Below, one piece after another: positions 34,736 through 43,480 of a DNA stretch of 47,028 nt (position 1 is its first letter; the number at the start of each line of letters is the position of its first letter). The DNA comes from an uncultured Muribaculaceae bacterium (GTDB lineage: Bacteria > Bacteroidota > Bacteroidia > Bacteroidales > Muribaculaceae). The notes under the pieces are model-generated. The model was not told the DNA's origin, ran no database searches, and saw only the letters and a list, made by a program, of their open reading frames with translations. Both the position numbers and the translations under genes were made by a program. The stretch covers positions 1 through 47,028 of the forward strand of contig CAJTZQ010000027.1 of NCBI GenBank assembly GCA_910583795.1, given 5' to 3'.

Positions 34736-35707
34736 TTAGAATGCTGACGGTTTAAGGCGAAGTCCTGTGCGCTGATCCAAACCAAGCATAATGTTCATGT
34801 TCTGAACTGCCTGACCGGAAGCTCCTTTGAGGAGATTGTCTTCAGCGCATGTCACAAGCAATTTATTGTCGTGCTTCTCCACATGAATAACAGCCTTATT
34901 GGTATTAACAGCCTGTTTAAGGTCGATCGGATTATCACTTACAACAGCAAACGGAGCATCGGCATAGAAATCTTTGTAAAGCTTAACCGCATCTTCTTCA
35001 GGAAGTGAACAATCAACAGTTGTGATAGCAAAGATTCCTCGGGCAAAGTCGCCACGCACCGGCACAAAATTGATTTTTGCCGAATTGCCGGGCTGAAGAT
35101 TATTGAGCGTCATCCCGATTTCTTTCAGATGCTGGTGGGTGAAAGGCTTATAGACAGAAATATTGTCATTGCGCCAGCTGAAATGGGTAGTGGCACCCGG
35201 TTTTACGCCTGCGCCGGTAGACCCTGTTAATGCCGTGATATTGACCTCACCGTTTTCAGGAAGCAAACCGGCAGCGGCAAGTGGCACAAGAGATAACTGC
35301 AAAGCTGTGGCGAAACAGCCAGGATTCGCTACTGATTCCGCTTTTGCGATACGATCGAAGTTCACTTCCGGAAGACCGTAGACATACCCGTTGCTTTCAT
35401 CACGGAAATCCTGAGCAAGATCGATTACCTTCAAACCGGCAGGGCGATCGTTTTCCTCCCAGAATTTCCGGCTGTGACCATGTGCGGAACAAAGGAACAG
35501 GATGTCGATATCTTCAAGAGGATGTGAGTCTGAAAAGACAAGATCCGTTTCGCCGAGAAGACCACCATGCACGGATGTGACCGGCTGTCCGGCGTTACTT
35601 GTGGAATGAACAAAAGCGACTTCCACCTCCGGATGGTTGATAAGAAGACGCAGGAGTTCGCCGGCTGTATAGCCGGCGCCTCCGATAATGCCTATTTTTT
35701 TCTTCAC
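34736..35707 (-). CDS. argC: N-acyl-gamma-glutamyl-phosphate reductase
   Basis: 323-aa NADPH-dependent reductase. The nucleotide site is GIIGGAGYTAGELLRLL, and the catalytic cysteine is in ANPGCFATALQLSL. It converts the acyl phosphate to the semialdehyde. It starts 4 nt after argG, so the two are probably co-translated. Intact. Confidence 0.95.
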   Translation of the reverse strand: MKKKIGIIGGAGYTAGELLRLLINHPEVEVAFVHSTSNAGQPVTSVHGGLLGETDLVFSDSHPLEDIDILFLCSAHGHSRKFWEENDRPAGLKVIDLAQDFRDESNGYVYGLPEVNFDRIAKAESVANPGCFATALQLSLVPLAAAGLLPENGEVNITALTGSTGAGVKPGATTHFSWRNDNISVYKPFTHQHLKEIGMTLNNLQPGNSAKINFVPVRGDFARGIFAITTVDCSLPEEDAVKLYKDFYADAPFAVVSDNPIDLKQAVNTNKAVIHVEKHDNKLLVTCAEDNLLKGASGQAVQNMNIMLGLDQRTGLRLKPSAF

Positions 35708-35711
35708 CTCC

Positions 35712-36929
35712 TTACTCCGTCTTTCCGTTTTTCAACTGATTGTTGTGGTAGATCTTCATCTGGTTGCCGAGAATCTTGGTAAATCCTTTGACATCATCGG
35801 CTGTCCAAGCCTTGTTGACCTCGCCGTATTCTCCAAAATCGGTCTTCATCAGATCGAAGGGGGAATCCACACCTACCAATGTGTAAGAGAGTGGACGGAG
35901 CGTGAGTTCCACTGTTCCCGTGACATTGCGCTGAGAGCTTTCGAGCATCTTCTCAATGTCGCGCATAACGGGCTCGAGATATTGAGCCTCGTGAAGGAAC
36001 ATGCCATACCAGGTTCCCACCTGGTCTTTCCAATACTGCTGCCACTTTGTGAGCGTATGTTTTTCAAGCATTTTGTGGGCGGCGATGATAAGGATCGGAC
36101 CTGCCGCCTCAAATCCTACCCTACCCTTGATGCCGATGATTGTATCACCGATATGCATATCCCTGCCGATGCCGAAACGTGATCCGATACGTTCTACCTC
36201 GCGGATCGCCTCAACCTTGTCGGCATATTCCTTTCCGTTGACAGCCGATATCTCGCCCTCTTTGAAAGAGATGGTGAGTTTCTCCGGCTCCGTGGCGGTC
36301 ACCTGAGAAGGATAAGCCTCATCGGGAAGAGTCTGCTCCGAATGGAGAGTCTCCTTACCACCGATTGAAGTTCCCCAAAGACCCTTGTTGATAGAATATT
36401 CGAGCTTTTTGAAGTCAGCTTCATAACCATGTTTCTTCAGATAGTCGATCTCATATTCACGGGTGAGGGTAAGGTCGCGTGTAGGGGTAATGATTTCGAT
36501 TTCAGGAGCGAGGATCTGGAAAGTGAGGTCGAATCGCACCTGGTCGTTGCCGGCACCTGTAGATCCGTGGGCGATAGCGTCAGCCCCTATTTTCTTGGCA
36601 TATTCAATTGTGGCGATAGCCTGGAAAATACGTTCCGAACTGACGGAAATAGGATAAGTTCCGTTGCGGAGCACGTTGCCCGCAACCATATATTTGATAC
36701 TCTTTTCGTAATAATCCTGAGTGATGTCGAGCGTGGCGTGTGAAGCCGCGCCGAGTCTCTTAGACTTGTCGGCAATCACCTTGAGTTCCTCCTCTGAGAA
36801 ACCGCCTGTGTTGGCGATTGCGGTATGCACTTCATATCCGAGATCTTCGGAAAGATATTTCACTGCGAATGAGGTGTCGAGACCTCCACTGAAGGCAAGA
36901 ACTACCTTCTTTTTCTTATTTTCTGCCAT
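35712..36929 (-). CDS. argG: Argininosuccinate synthase
   Basis: About 405-aa ATP-dependent ligase joining citrulline and aspartate. The PP-loop motif AFSGGLDTS opens the protein, and GSTGAGNDQVRFDL and the LTREYEIDYLKKHG region are family-typical. The ATG at 36929 (MAENKKKKVVLAFSGG) is preferred; an in-frame ATG 14 codons upstream would add an unlikely leader. It is the second gene of the cluster. Confidence 0.93.
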   Translation of the reverse strand: MAENKKKKVVLAFSGGLDTSFAVKYLSEDLGYEVHTAIANTGGFSEEELKVIADKSKRLGAASHATLDITQDYYEKSIKYMVAGNVLRNGTYPISVSSERIFQAIATIEYAKKIGADAIAHGSTGAGNDQVRFDLTFQILAPEIEIITPTRDLTLTREYEIDYLKKHGYEADFKKLEYSINKGLWGTSIGGKETLHSEQTLPDEAYPSQVTATEPEKLTISFKEGEISAVNGKEYADKVEAIREVERIGSRFGIGRDMHIGDTIIGIKGRVGFEAAGPILIIAAHKMLEKHTLTKWQQYWKDQVGTWYGMFLHEAQYLEPVMRDIEKMLESSQRNVTGTVELTLRPLSYTLVGVDSPFDLMKTDFGEYGEVNKAWTADDVKGFTKILGNQMKIYHNNQLKNGKTE

Positions 36930-37030
36930 TTTTAGATAAATTCGATTTCTATGTGAGTCGATAATCTCCAATTGATATTGAAGACTACCGAAAAATTAAA
37001 AAAGACCGTATAGCGCCCTCCCGGACGCGA

Positions 37031-37660
37031 TCATCGCTCTACTCTTTTAAGGTGCAACACCTTGTTTAGAGAGTTTTTAAACTTCATGTAATAAGGGTTG
37101 GGGCGGTCTTTTTCAGCGAGGGGTTGCTTAGGATCGTAGAGCATGCCAGTGCAAAGACACATTCTACGATTATTCCGCTGCAGGATATCGTAGTTCCTGC
37201 ACCCTTCGCATCCACGCCAGAACTCTTCGTCGTCGGTAAGTTCAGAGAAAGTCACCGGTTTGTAACCCATTCTCGAATTGAGCTTCATTACGGGTAGAGA
37301 GGTCGTAATGGAAAAGAGTTTGGCAAACGGAAATCGAAGTCGAGCCAGCTCGAAAGTTTTCGCCTTGATGGCGCCGGCAAGGCCAAGATGGCGGTATTCT
37401 GGGTCGACAATCAATCCGGATGTGGCAACAAAATCTCCATGACCCCAGCTCTCAATGTAGCTGAACCCAACAAGGCGGTCGCCGTGAAGAGCGACAACAC
37501 TTTTGCCGCTTGTAATCTTCTGAGCGATATACTCGGGAGTACGTTTGGCAATGCCTGTGCCACGCTGAAGAGCTGATTCATAAATCAGATTCACGATGAT
37601 TTCGGCATATTTCGCCTGTTCAGGTTCGGCAAACTTGACAGTGATGTCTTTAATGTCCAT
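37031..37660 (-). CDS. GNAT-family acyltransferase, candidate glutamate N-acyltransferase
   Basis: 209-aa GNAT-fold protein with the acyl-CoA site pattern VDPEYRHLGLAGAIKAKTFELA. It has a Cys-rich segment (WRGCEGCRNYD, then RMCLCTGMLYDP) that is unusual for the fold. As first gene of the arginine cluster, and with no ArgA or ArgJ elsewhere in the window, it is the natural candidate for the enzyme making N-acetyl- or N-succinylglutamate. That role is inferred from context and from general reports on Bacteroides arginine clusters. Confidence 0.72.
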   Translation of the reverse strand: MDIKDITVKFAEPEQAKYAEIIVNLIYESALQRGTGIAKRTPEYIAQKITSGKSVVALHGDRLVGFSYIESWGHGDFVATSGLIVDPEYRHLGLAGAIKAKTFELARLRFPFAKLFSITTSLPVMKLNSRMGYKPVTFSELTDDEEFWRGCEGCRNYDILQRNNRRMCLCTGMLYDPKQPLAEKDRPNPYYMKFKNSLNKVLHLKRVER

Positions 37661-38025
37661 TTTTGTAAAGTTTTCCGAATAAGATTGTTAATTAAACTTA
37701 TTACACCCAAAATCAATTTTTAGAAGTTGCTTTGAACCTATCTATAATGTCGAATTATAACGTATGATACAACTTCAAATATCAAAATGATTATATGAGT
37801 TACCTGTAAAAAAGTTGCCAAAATTACTAATTATATTTGACATAACACGCATTTTGACTGTTAATTTTTAAATTATTCAGTTTTTTTGACCAAAAATATT
37901 CATTTTCGTTTCAGATTTATCACATTCTTCAACTTTGTGCTCTCTGCACGTCAGCGAAATATGATAGATAATTTTATCGAAAATGAAACAAAATAGAACA
38001 GAGGGAAAAATTCAGATATTAGTAA

Positions 38026-38504
38026 TCAAGGATTTATTAAAGAAATCCTCAGAAATGTTGAATCGGCAACTTTTGGGGTTAATCCTAACCGAACTTGCAT
38101 TAAAGGTGAATAGGAATAAAAACCACCTGATACAAATAAAAGTTTCAGGATAAGAATTTCCTTTGCTATCTCCGTACTACCTTTGCAGCATCGTAACGTA
38201 AGACAATGCCGGCCATCAGCCCTTAAGCCCCAGATTAACGGTGTGGTCCTTTCAAGCCCCAGATTGTTAGAATCACCGATGGTGACAGGCTTCGTCCCAA
38301 ACTGCGATAAGAGTACATTGACATTCTGGTAAACTGTCGTGCAGATCCCTGACACTGGATCTGGCGTGTCGGGGTCATAAATATCAGGCTCTCCGAATCA
38401 CGACAGGGCAAACTATCATACGGCAAACCCGCAACAGGTTCCAATACATACTCAATCGAGAATAATTGCCACGGAATTTTGCGATAATTTTCAACCGCAG
38501 GCAA
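38026..38504 (-). pseudogene. Possible frameshifted gene remnant
   Basis: Two overlapping minus-strand frames together read like one broken protein. 38504 to about 38395 gives YVLEPVAGLPYDSLPCRDS. Then, in another frame from about 38393 to 38100, GEPDIYDPDTPDPVSG is followed by TTVYQNVNVLLSQFGTKPV and LGLERTTPLIWGLRADGRH. I do not recognise the family. The alternative is that these are chance frames opposite a non-coding transcript, because a promoter-like box and a terminator lie on the plus strand. Confidence 0.25.
38178..38185 (+). promoter_or_regulatory. Orphan promoter-like -7 box
   Basis: TACCTTTG followed by GCA fits the -7 consensus, but no TTTG is found at the -33 distance. Downstream there is no long plus-strand ORF. 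The strong terminator at 38626 would end a transcript of about 480 nt. Confidence 0.4.
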
Positions 38505-38625
38505 AGCTATGTTGAACCTCTATTGAGAACCACCGCCAAGGCTGCCGCGATGACGTTGCCATACAATCAAGGAATCCGGAATCAAGGAATCCGATGCCAA
38601 AGAATCCTAAACGACTTGGATATAT

Positions 38626-38671
38626 AGAGTCTCAAATCATCAGTGACAAATGATTTGAGACTCTTTTTTAT
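38626..38671 (+). terminator. Orphan rho-independent terminator
   Basis: A perfect 15-bp stem AGAGTCTCAAATCAT (38626-38640) pairs with 38650-38664 around a 9-nt loop and is followed by TTTTTTATTT. It has no plus-strand gene upstream within the window, since the arg cluster is on the other strand. It insulates lutA from upstream transcription. Confidence 0.88.
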
Positions 38672-38798
38672 TTGCCGGCATGTTCTTAGGGTAAGTTTAT
38701 TCAACTTATCAATAAAATGGAGAATGTTGAAACTAAATTGAATCTGATTTGTTAAAAAGGGAAAACGAAAAGGTTAAATTCTTTTAAACTCACTTATC

Positions 38799-39545
38799 AT
38801 GAAAGTCGGACTCTTTATCCCCTGTTATGTGGATGCAGTGTTTCCCAAGGTCGGGGACGCATGCTATCGACTTCTACGCCACTTAGGAGTGGACGTGGTT
38901 TACCCCAAAGGGCAGACCTGTTGCGGACAACCAATGGCAAATGCCGGATTTGCCAAAGACGCCGCCTCTTTGGCAAAAAAATATGACGATATGTTCTCGG
39001 GTTTTGACTATGTTGTAGCCCCTTCAGTATCTTGCACGGCTTTCATACGTTTGCAATATCCCCACATACTGAAAGACGCCAATCATAAATGTCATATAGC
39101 CGACAACACGATGGACATGGTCGAGTTCCTTCACGATATACTTAAAGTCAACACCACTCTCGGTAAATTTCCTCACAAAGTGAGTCTCCACAATTCCTGT
39201 CACGGAGTCAGAGAGTTGAACCTGTCTTCTCCGGCAGAACGTATGGAGCCCCGCTTTAATAAAATTAAAGACCTGCTTGACCTTGTGGAGGGTATAGAAG
39301 TGGTGATGCCGGAACGTGCTGACGAATGTTGCGGTTTCGGAGGAATGTTCAGTGTGGAGGAATTGGCTGTGAGCAAACAGATGGGAGAGAAAAAGCTCGC
39401 CCGCCACATAGCCACCGGAGCGCAATATATCACCGGAGCAGACTGTTCCTGCCTTATGCACATGGCTGGAATAGCAGCCAAGGAACAAACAGGGTCCGGA
39501 ATAGAGTTCAGACATGTTGTAGAAATTTTAGCTGAAGGATTATGA
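38799..39545 (+). CDS. lutA: Lactate utilization protein A (CCG-domain Fe-S protein)
   Basis: 248-aa cytoplasmic protein with two cysteine-rich CCG-type domains: CYRLLRHLGVDV with GQTCCGQPMAN, and HNSCHGVRELN with DECCGFGGMFS. In B. subtilis LutA works with LutB and LutC to oxidise L-lactate to pyruvate. Its stop overlaps the lutB start (ATGA, 39542-39545). It is first in a four-gene lactate cluster. Confidence 0.92.
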   Translation: MKVGLFIPCYVDAVFPKVGDACYRLLRHLGVDVVYPKGQTCCGQPMANAGFAKDAASLAKKYDDMFSGFDYVVAPSVSCTAFIRLQYPHILKDANHKCHIADNTMDMVEFLHDILKVNTTLGKFPHKVSLHNSCHGVRELNLSSPAERMEPRFNKIKDLLDLVEGIEVVMPERADECCGFGGMFSVEELAVSKQMGEKKLARHIATGAQYITGADCSCLMHMAGIAAKEQTGSGIEFRHVVEILAEGL

Positions 39546-40900
39546 GCACATCACATAGCAAACTGGCAAAAAAATTCCTTGAAGACCAGCAATACGCCGA
39601 CTGGCACGACAGTACATTCTGGGGACTTCGCATGAAAAGAGACAAAATGGCAAAGGAACTTCCTGAATGGGAACAATTGCGAAACAAAGCCTCCGAGATA
39701 AAACGTCACACCCTTACCAACATCGACATATACCTTCAGAAGTTTGCTGACGCAGCTGAAAAAAACGGTGTGGAAGTACACTGGGCGAAAGATGCTGAAG
39801 AATTTAACGAAATAGTCTACGGCATACTCAAAGACAACAACGCCAAGAAGATGGTGAAATCAAAGTCAATGCTCACCGAAGAGTGTGACATGAACCCATA
39901 TCTTGAGGCACGTGGCATAGAAGTGGTGGAGACAGACCTCGGAGAGAGAATCCTTCAGCTTGCAGAACAGAAACCGAGCCACATCGTAGTGCCGGCAACT
40001 CACCTCACCCACGACGATGTAGGGGAACTGTTTGAAAAGGAGCTCGCCACAGAAAAAGGCAATCATGATCCCACATACCTTACTTACCAGGCACGTCTAA
40101 GCCTGCGAGATGAATTTCTAACCGCAGACGCAGGGATGACCGGAGCAAACTTCGGAATCGCCGAGACAGGTGATATCGTGGTCTGCACAAATGAAGGAAA
40201 CGCCGACATGTCCACATCTATTCCAGACCTGCAGATAGCCGCAATCGGTCTGGAAAAAATTATCCCTGACTATGAATGTCTTTCTGTATTCGTCAGGCTT
40301 CTTGCACGCTCGGCGACAGGACAACCGTCGACCACATATACCAGCCATTTCCGCAAAGCACGTCCGGGAGCAAAGAAAATGCATATCGTGATTGTAGACA
40401 ACGGAAGGAGCAAATGGCTCGCCGACGATGATCATTGGGAGACACTTAAGTGCATCCGATGCGGGGTTTGCATGAACAGTTGTCCCGTATATCGTTGGTC
40501 GGGAGGATACTCCTACAGCTTCTTCATTCCCGGACCTCTTGGAATCAACTTAGGCATGCTTCATGATCCAAAGAAATACTCAGGAAATGTCAGTGCCTGC
40601 ACATTATGTTTAGGATGTCAAGGCGTATGTCCCGTCAAAATCAATTTAGGTGAACAAATCTATAAGTGGCGCCAGACACTTGACAGTCTCGGGGAGGCAA
40701 ATCCACAAAAGAAAATGATGTGCAAAGGGATGGATTTTGTTTTCGACAATCCTTCCGTCTACAATTTTGCCACCTCTTCAGCCCATCTGCTCAACCACCT
40801 TCCCTCTTTTATATTGAACAATGGGCTTAACCCCTGGGCTTACGCACACAAAATGATGAAATTCCCGAGGAAGCCGTTTCATAACGAGGAGAAGTCTTGA
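39542..40900 (+). CDS. lutB: Lactate utilization protein B (LUD/4Fe-4S protein)
   Basis: 452-aa protein with an N-terminal LUD domain (TAEKNGVEVHWAKDAEEFNEI-like; here AAEKNGVEVHWAKD) and a C-terminal ferredoxin-like part. The two 4Fe-4S motifs are CIRCGVCMNSCPVY and CTLCLGCQGVCPVK. It carries electrons in the LutABC lactate oxidase. Translationally coupled to lutA. Complete. Confidence 0.92.
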   Translation: MSTSHSKLAKKFLEDQQYADWHDSTFWGLRMKRDKMAKELPEWEQLRNKASEIKRHTLTNIDIYLQKFADAAEKNGVEVHWAKDAEEFNEIVYGILKDNNAKKMVKSKSMLTEECDMNPYLEARGIEVVETDLGERILQLAEQKPSHIVVPATHLTHDDVGELFEKELATEKGNHDPTYLTYQARLSLRDEFLTADAGMTGANFGIAETGDIVVCTNEGNADMSTSIPDLQIAAIGLEKIIPDYECLSVFVRLLARSATGQPSTTYTSHFRKARPGAKKMHIVIVDNGRSKWLADDDHWETLKCIRCGVCMNSCPVYRWSGGYSYSFFIPGPLGINLGMLHDPKKYSGNVSACTLCLGCQGVCPVKINLGEQIYKWRQTLDSLGEANPQKKMMCKGMDFVFDNPSVYNFATSSAHLLNHLPSFILNNGLNPWAYAHKMMKFPRKPFHNEEKS

Positions 40901-41056
40901 GTTATGAGTCTTGAGTTGTGAGTTTATAGTATATGGCATATGGGTTAAGAGCTATTTGAAGCCACATTGAGAGACTCTTAAGTCAATCATAAACCATAAA
41001 CTATAAACATAAAACTATAAACATAAAACCATAAACTGTAAACCATAAACAAAACC
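40901..41056. repeat. Low-complexity spacer between lutB and lutC
   Basis: It begins with GAGTTATGAGTCTTGAGTTG-like units and ends with a series of CATAAACCATAAACTATAAA-like units, the same word families as the arg-cluster spacers. No ORF or promoter is evident, so lutC is probably still read from the lutA promoter. Confidence 0.7.
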
Positions 41057-41638
41057 ATGAGTACAAGTAACGATATAATAGGCGCCTGCCGTGCCAATAT
41101 AAAAAAACGTCTCCCCCGACCCCGTCTCAGCGATATAGATGCGACTATATATACCGACCCCATAGAAAAATTCATTGTCCAGGCAACAGCAGCGGGATGT
41201 ATGGTGGTGAGAGGAAAGAGCAAAAAAGATCTCGACACGATTATCAGCGAGTATTATCCTGATGCAAAAGTTATTGCAAGCGCAATGCCAGAAGTGAAAA
41301 GCGCCACTGTCAATCCCAATGAGGTAAAAAGTCCTCAAGAACTCAACGGCACTGACGTAGGAGTTATAGAAGGAAAATTCGGAGTTGCCGAAAACGGAGC
41401 AATCTGGGTTCCTCAAGAAGTCAAGGAGAGGGCAATCGATTTCATTTCAGAGAATATCATAGCCACGGTGCCCGAAAGTGAAATTGTAAGCAATATGCAT
41501 GAGGCATACCCCAAAATCACGTTCAACGATTATGGATATGGTGTCTTCATAGCAGGGCCATCTAAAACCGCCGATATCGCCCAAGTTCTCGTAATGGGAG
41601 CACAGGCGGCAAGAAGCATGACAATTGTGTTGGTGTAG
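41057..41638 (+). CDS. lutC: Lactate utilization protein C (LUD domain)
   Basis: 193-aa LUD-domain protein, with GVAENGAIWVPQEV and AGPSKTADIAQVLVMGAQAARSM toward the end, where LutC-type proteins show GPSKTADI. It completes the LutABC L-lactate oxidation set. It is separated from lutB by 156 nt of low-complexity sequence, whereas lutA and lutB overlap. Confidence 0.92.
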   Translation: MSTSNDIIGACRANIKKRLPRPRLSDIDATIYTDPIEKFIVQATAAGCMVVRGKSKKDLDTIISEYYPDAKVIASAMPEVKSATVNPNEVKSPQELNGTDVGVIEGKFGVAENGAIWVPQEVKERAIDFISENIIATVPESEIVSNMHEAYPKITFNDYGYGVFIAGPSKTADIAQVLVMGAQAARSMTIVLV

Positions 41639-41692
41639 AAGACTCAACTCCGCATCAATTCAAAATTCAAAATTCTAAAATCAAAATTAACC
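41639..41692. repeat. Short AATTCAAAATT spacer between lutC and lctP
   Basis: The 54-nt gap is largely CAATTCAAAATTCAAAATTCT-like repeats. The same units, reverse-oriented, occur at 44487-44510. Confidence 0.6.
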
Positions 41693-43276
41693 ATGAATGC
41701 CCTTATCGCCATCATACCGGTAGTCCTGCTATTCGTGCTTATGCTCGGATTTAAGGTGACAGGCTACAAAAGTGCGTTGATCACCCTGATCATCACTATC
41801 TGCATTGCCCTATGGATCGCACCTGCGGCAGGGATGGTTCCTGAGAAATATATAGGAGCCTCTATCTATAACTTAGTGTGGTGGAGTTTTGCTGAAGGTG
41901 TACTGAAAGCCATTTTCCCGATCCTGCTGATCATCCTTATGGCTATATACAGCTATAACATTCTCGTAGAGTCGAAGTCGATTGAAGTAATCAAGAAACA
42001 GTTTACCACTCTTACTTCCGATAAGGGGGTGTTGGTTCTTCTGATGGTATGGGGTTTCGGCGGGCTGCTTGAAGGGATGGCAGGATTCGGCACGGCTGTT
42101 GCCATTCCGGCGGCGATATTGATCGGGCTTGGATTTAAACCGATGTTCTCGGCACTTGTGGCTCTTTTAGGCAATACTGTAGCAACCGGATTCGGCGCGG
42201 TCGGCGTGCCTGTCATAACACTGTGTAACGAGATTTCCCCCGGCGGCTCCGCCAGCACACAGACGCTCTGTGAAGTATCGACGTTCGCTGTGATACAGCT
42301 TGCTCCACTGTTCATATTGATTCCATTCGTAATCCTTATGCTCACCGATAAGAAGGCGTGGACAAAAAATATTTGCCTTGCCGTCTGGACAGGGGGCGTC
42401 TCACTCGCCGTGCAGCTATTATGCGCCACTTTCTTAGGAGCGGAAACACCTGCAATCATAGGGTCTCTTGCTGCAATCGTGGCAATCATCATCTATGACA
42501 AACTGTTTATACGTAAAAAAGACCCGAAGAAAGCCGTATCACATTTCACGGCAGGAGAAACATTCAAAGCCTGGAGTGTCTACATCTTTATTCTTGCACT
42601 GATTATTCTCGGAGGGGCATTGTGTCCGCCAATCCACAATTTCTTAAAATCACATCTTGTATCGGCAGTACCCCTTCCGGTCATCGGGTCTACATTTAAA
42701 TTCGGATGGTTGAGCAATGCTGCACTGATGCTATTCTTAGGAAGCGTTGCAGGAGGTCTGGTACAAGGACTGAGTGTAAAACAATTGTGTGTTGTAATGT
42801 CGAAAACGATTATCAACCTCAGATTTACAGTAGTGACGATTATCAGTCTTATATCGCTCGCCTCCGTGATGAACTATAGCGGAATGATCACTGCTATCGC
42901 AACCGGATTGGTGGCAATCTCAGGATCGTTCTATCCATTTTTCGCTCCCCTTATCGGAGCTATCGGAACATTCGTGACAGGAAGCGATACTTCTTCCAAT
43001 ATTCTGTTCGGCAAGTTGCAAGCTCAAGTGGCATCTCAATTAGGGATGACCTCGCAGACCACGGTAGCAGGTTTTACAGGTTCTGAATCAGACTGGCTTG
43101 CCGCTGCCAACTCAGCCGGTGCCACAGGAGGCAAGATGATCTCTCCACAGAGTATCGCAATCGCTACGGCTGCCTGCGACATGGATGGTAAAGACGATGC
43201 AATCTTGCGTAAAGCCATACCTTACGCTATCATCTACATAGCCATCTGCGGCATGATTGTATATTTCGGAGCCTAA
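41693..43276 (+). CDS. lctP: L-lactate permease (LctP family)
   Basis: 527-aa inner-membrane protein with about 13 hydrophobic segments and LctP motifs: GFGGLLEGMAGFGTAVAIPAAIL, GNTVATGFGAVGVPV, TGSDTSSNILFGKLQ and GATGGKMISPQSIAIA. It imports L-lactate (probably with protons), feeding LutABC encoded just upstream. A terminator follows. Confidence 0.93.
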   Translation: MNALIAIIPVVLLFVLMLGFKVTGYKSALITLIITICIALWIAPAAGMVPEKYIGASIYNLVWWSFAEGVLKAIFPILLIILMAIYSYNILVESKSIEVIKKQFTTLTSDKGVLVLLMVWGFGGLLEGMAGFGTAVAIPAAILIGLGFKPMFSALVALLGNTVATGFGAVGVPVITLCNEISPGGSASTQTLCEVSTFAVIQLAPLFILIPFVILMLTDKKAWTKNICLAVWTGGVSLAVQLLCATFLGAETPAIIGSLAAIVAIIIYDKLFIRKKDPKKAVSHFTAGETFKAWSVYIFILALIILGGALCPPIHNFLKSHLVSAVPLPVIGSTFKFGWLSNAALMLFLGSVAGGLVQGLSVKQLCVVMSKTIINLRFTVVTIISLISLASVMNYSGMITAIATGLVAISGSFYPFFAPLIGAIGTFVTGSDTSSNILFGKLQAQVASQLGMTSQTTVAGFTGSESDWLAAANSAGATGGKMISPQSIAIATAACDMDGKDDAILRKAIPYAIIYIAICGMIVYFGA

Positions 43277-43330
43277 TTGATAATGGATAATGGATAATGG
43301 ATAATTGATAATGGATAATTGATCAGGGAT
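43277..43330. repeat. GATAATG-type tandem repeat after lctP
   Basis: Units of GATAATGGATAATT are repeated several times immediately after the lctP stop. This is another instance of the dispersed low-complexity spacers. Confidence 0.7.
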
Positions 43331-43384
43331 ATGCTGATTAAATACGATTTAAATAATATTCGAACACTATCAATCTTCTGATAT

Positions 43385-43420
43385 GGATGTCGGTGCATAT
43401 TTGCCCGACATCCTTCTTTT
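43385..43420 (+). terminator. Terminator of the lactate cluster
   Basis: GGATGTCGG (43385-43393) pairs with CCGACATCC (43405-43413) around an 11-nt loop and is followed by TTCTTTT. Confidence 0.8.
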
Positions 43421-43480
43421 ATCTTTGACCTTTGGGCTGTTTAGGAGTATGTTTATTTTTAACTTTATGAAATTCTTTCT

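Larger units (their letters stand above)
37661..38798. other. 1.1 kb gene-poor region between the arginine and lactate clusters
   Basis: Very AT-rich from 37661 to 38030, then more GC-rich to 38620. It carries a promoter-like TACCTTTG box (38178-38185), a 12-bp direct repeat AAGCCCCAGATT at 38225-38236 and 38254-38265, a 15-bp tandem duplication at 38565-38593, and a strong terminator at 38626-38671. I see no intact gene. A possible frameshifted remnant runs on the minus strand. Confidence 0.55.

Noticed and set aside
36930..36971. 14-codon extension of ArgG
   Set aside because: The PP-loop motif normally lies within the first about 15 residues, and the ATG at 36929 gives that spacing.
38178..38671. 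tmRNA or RNase P RNA gene
   Set aside because: No tag-peptide frame, no CCA-ended acceptor arm and none of the usual conserved RNase P blocks were found on either strand.
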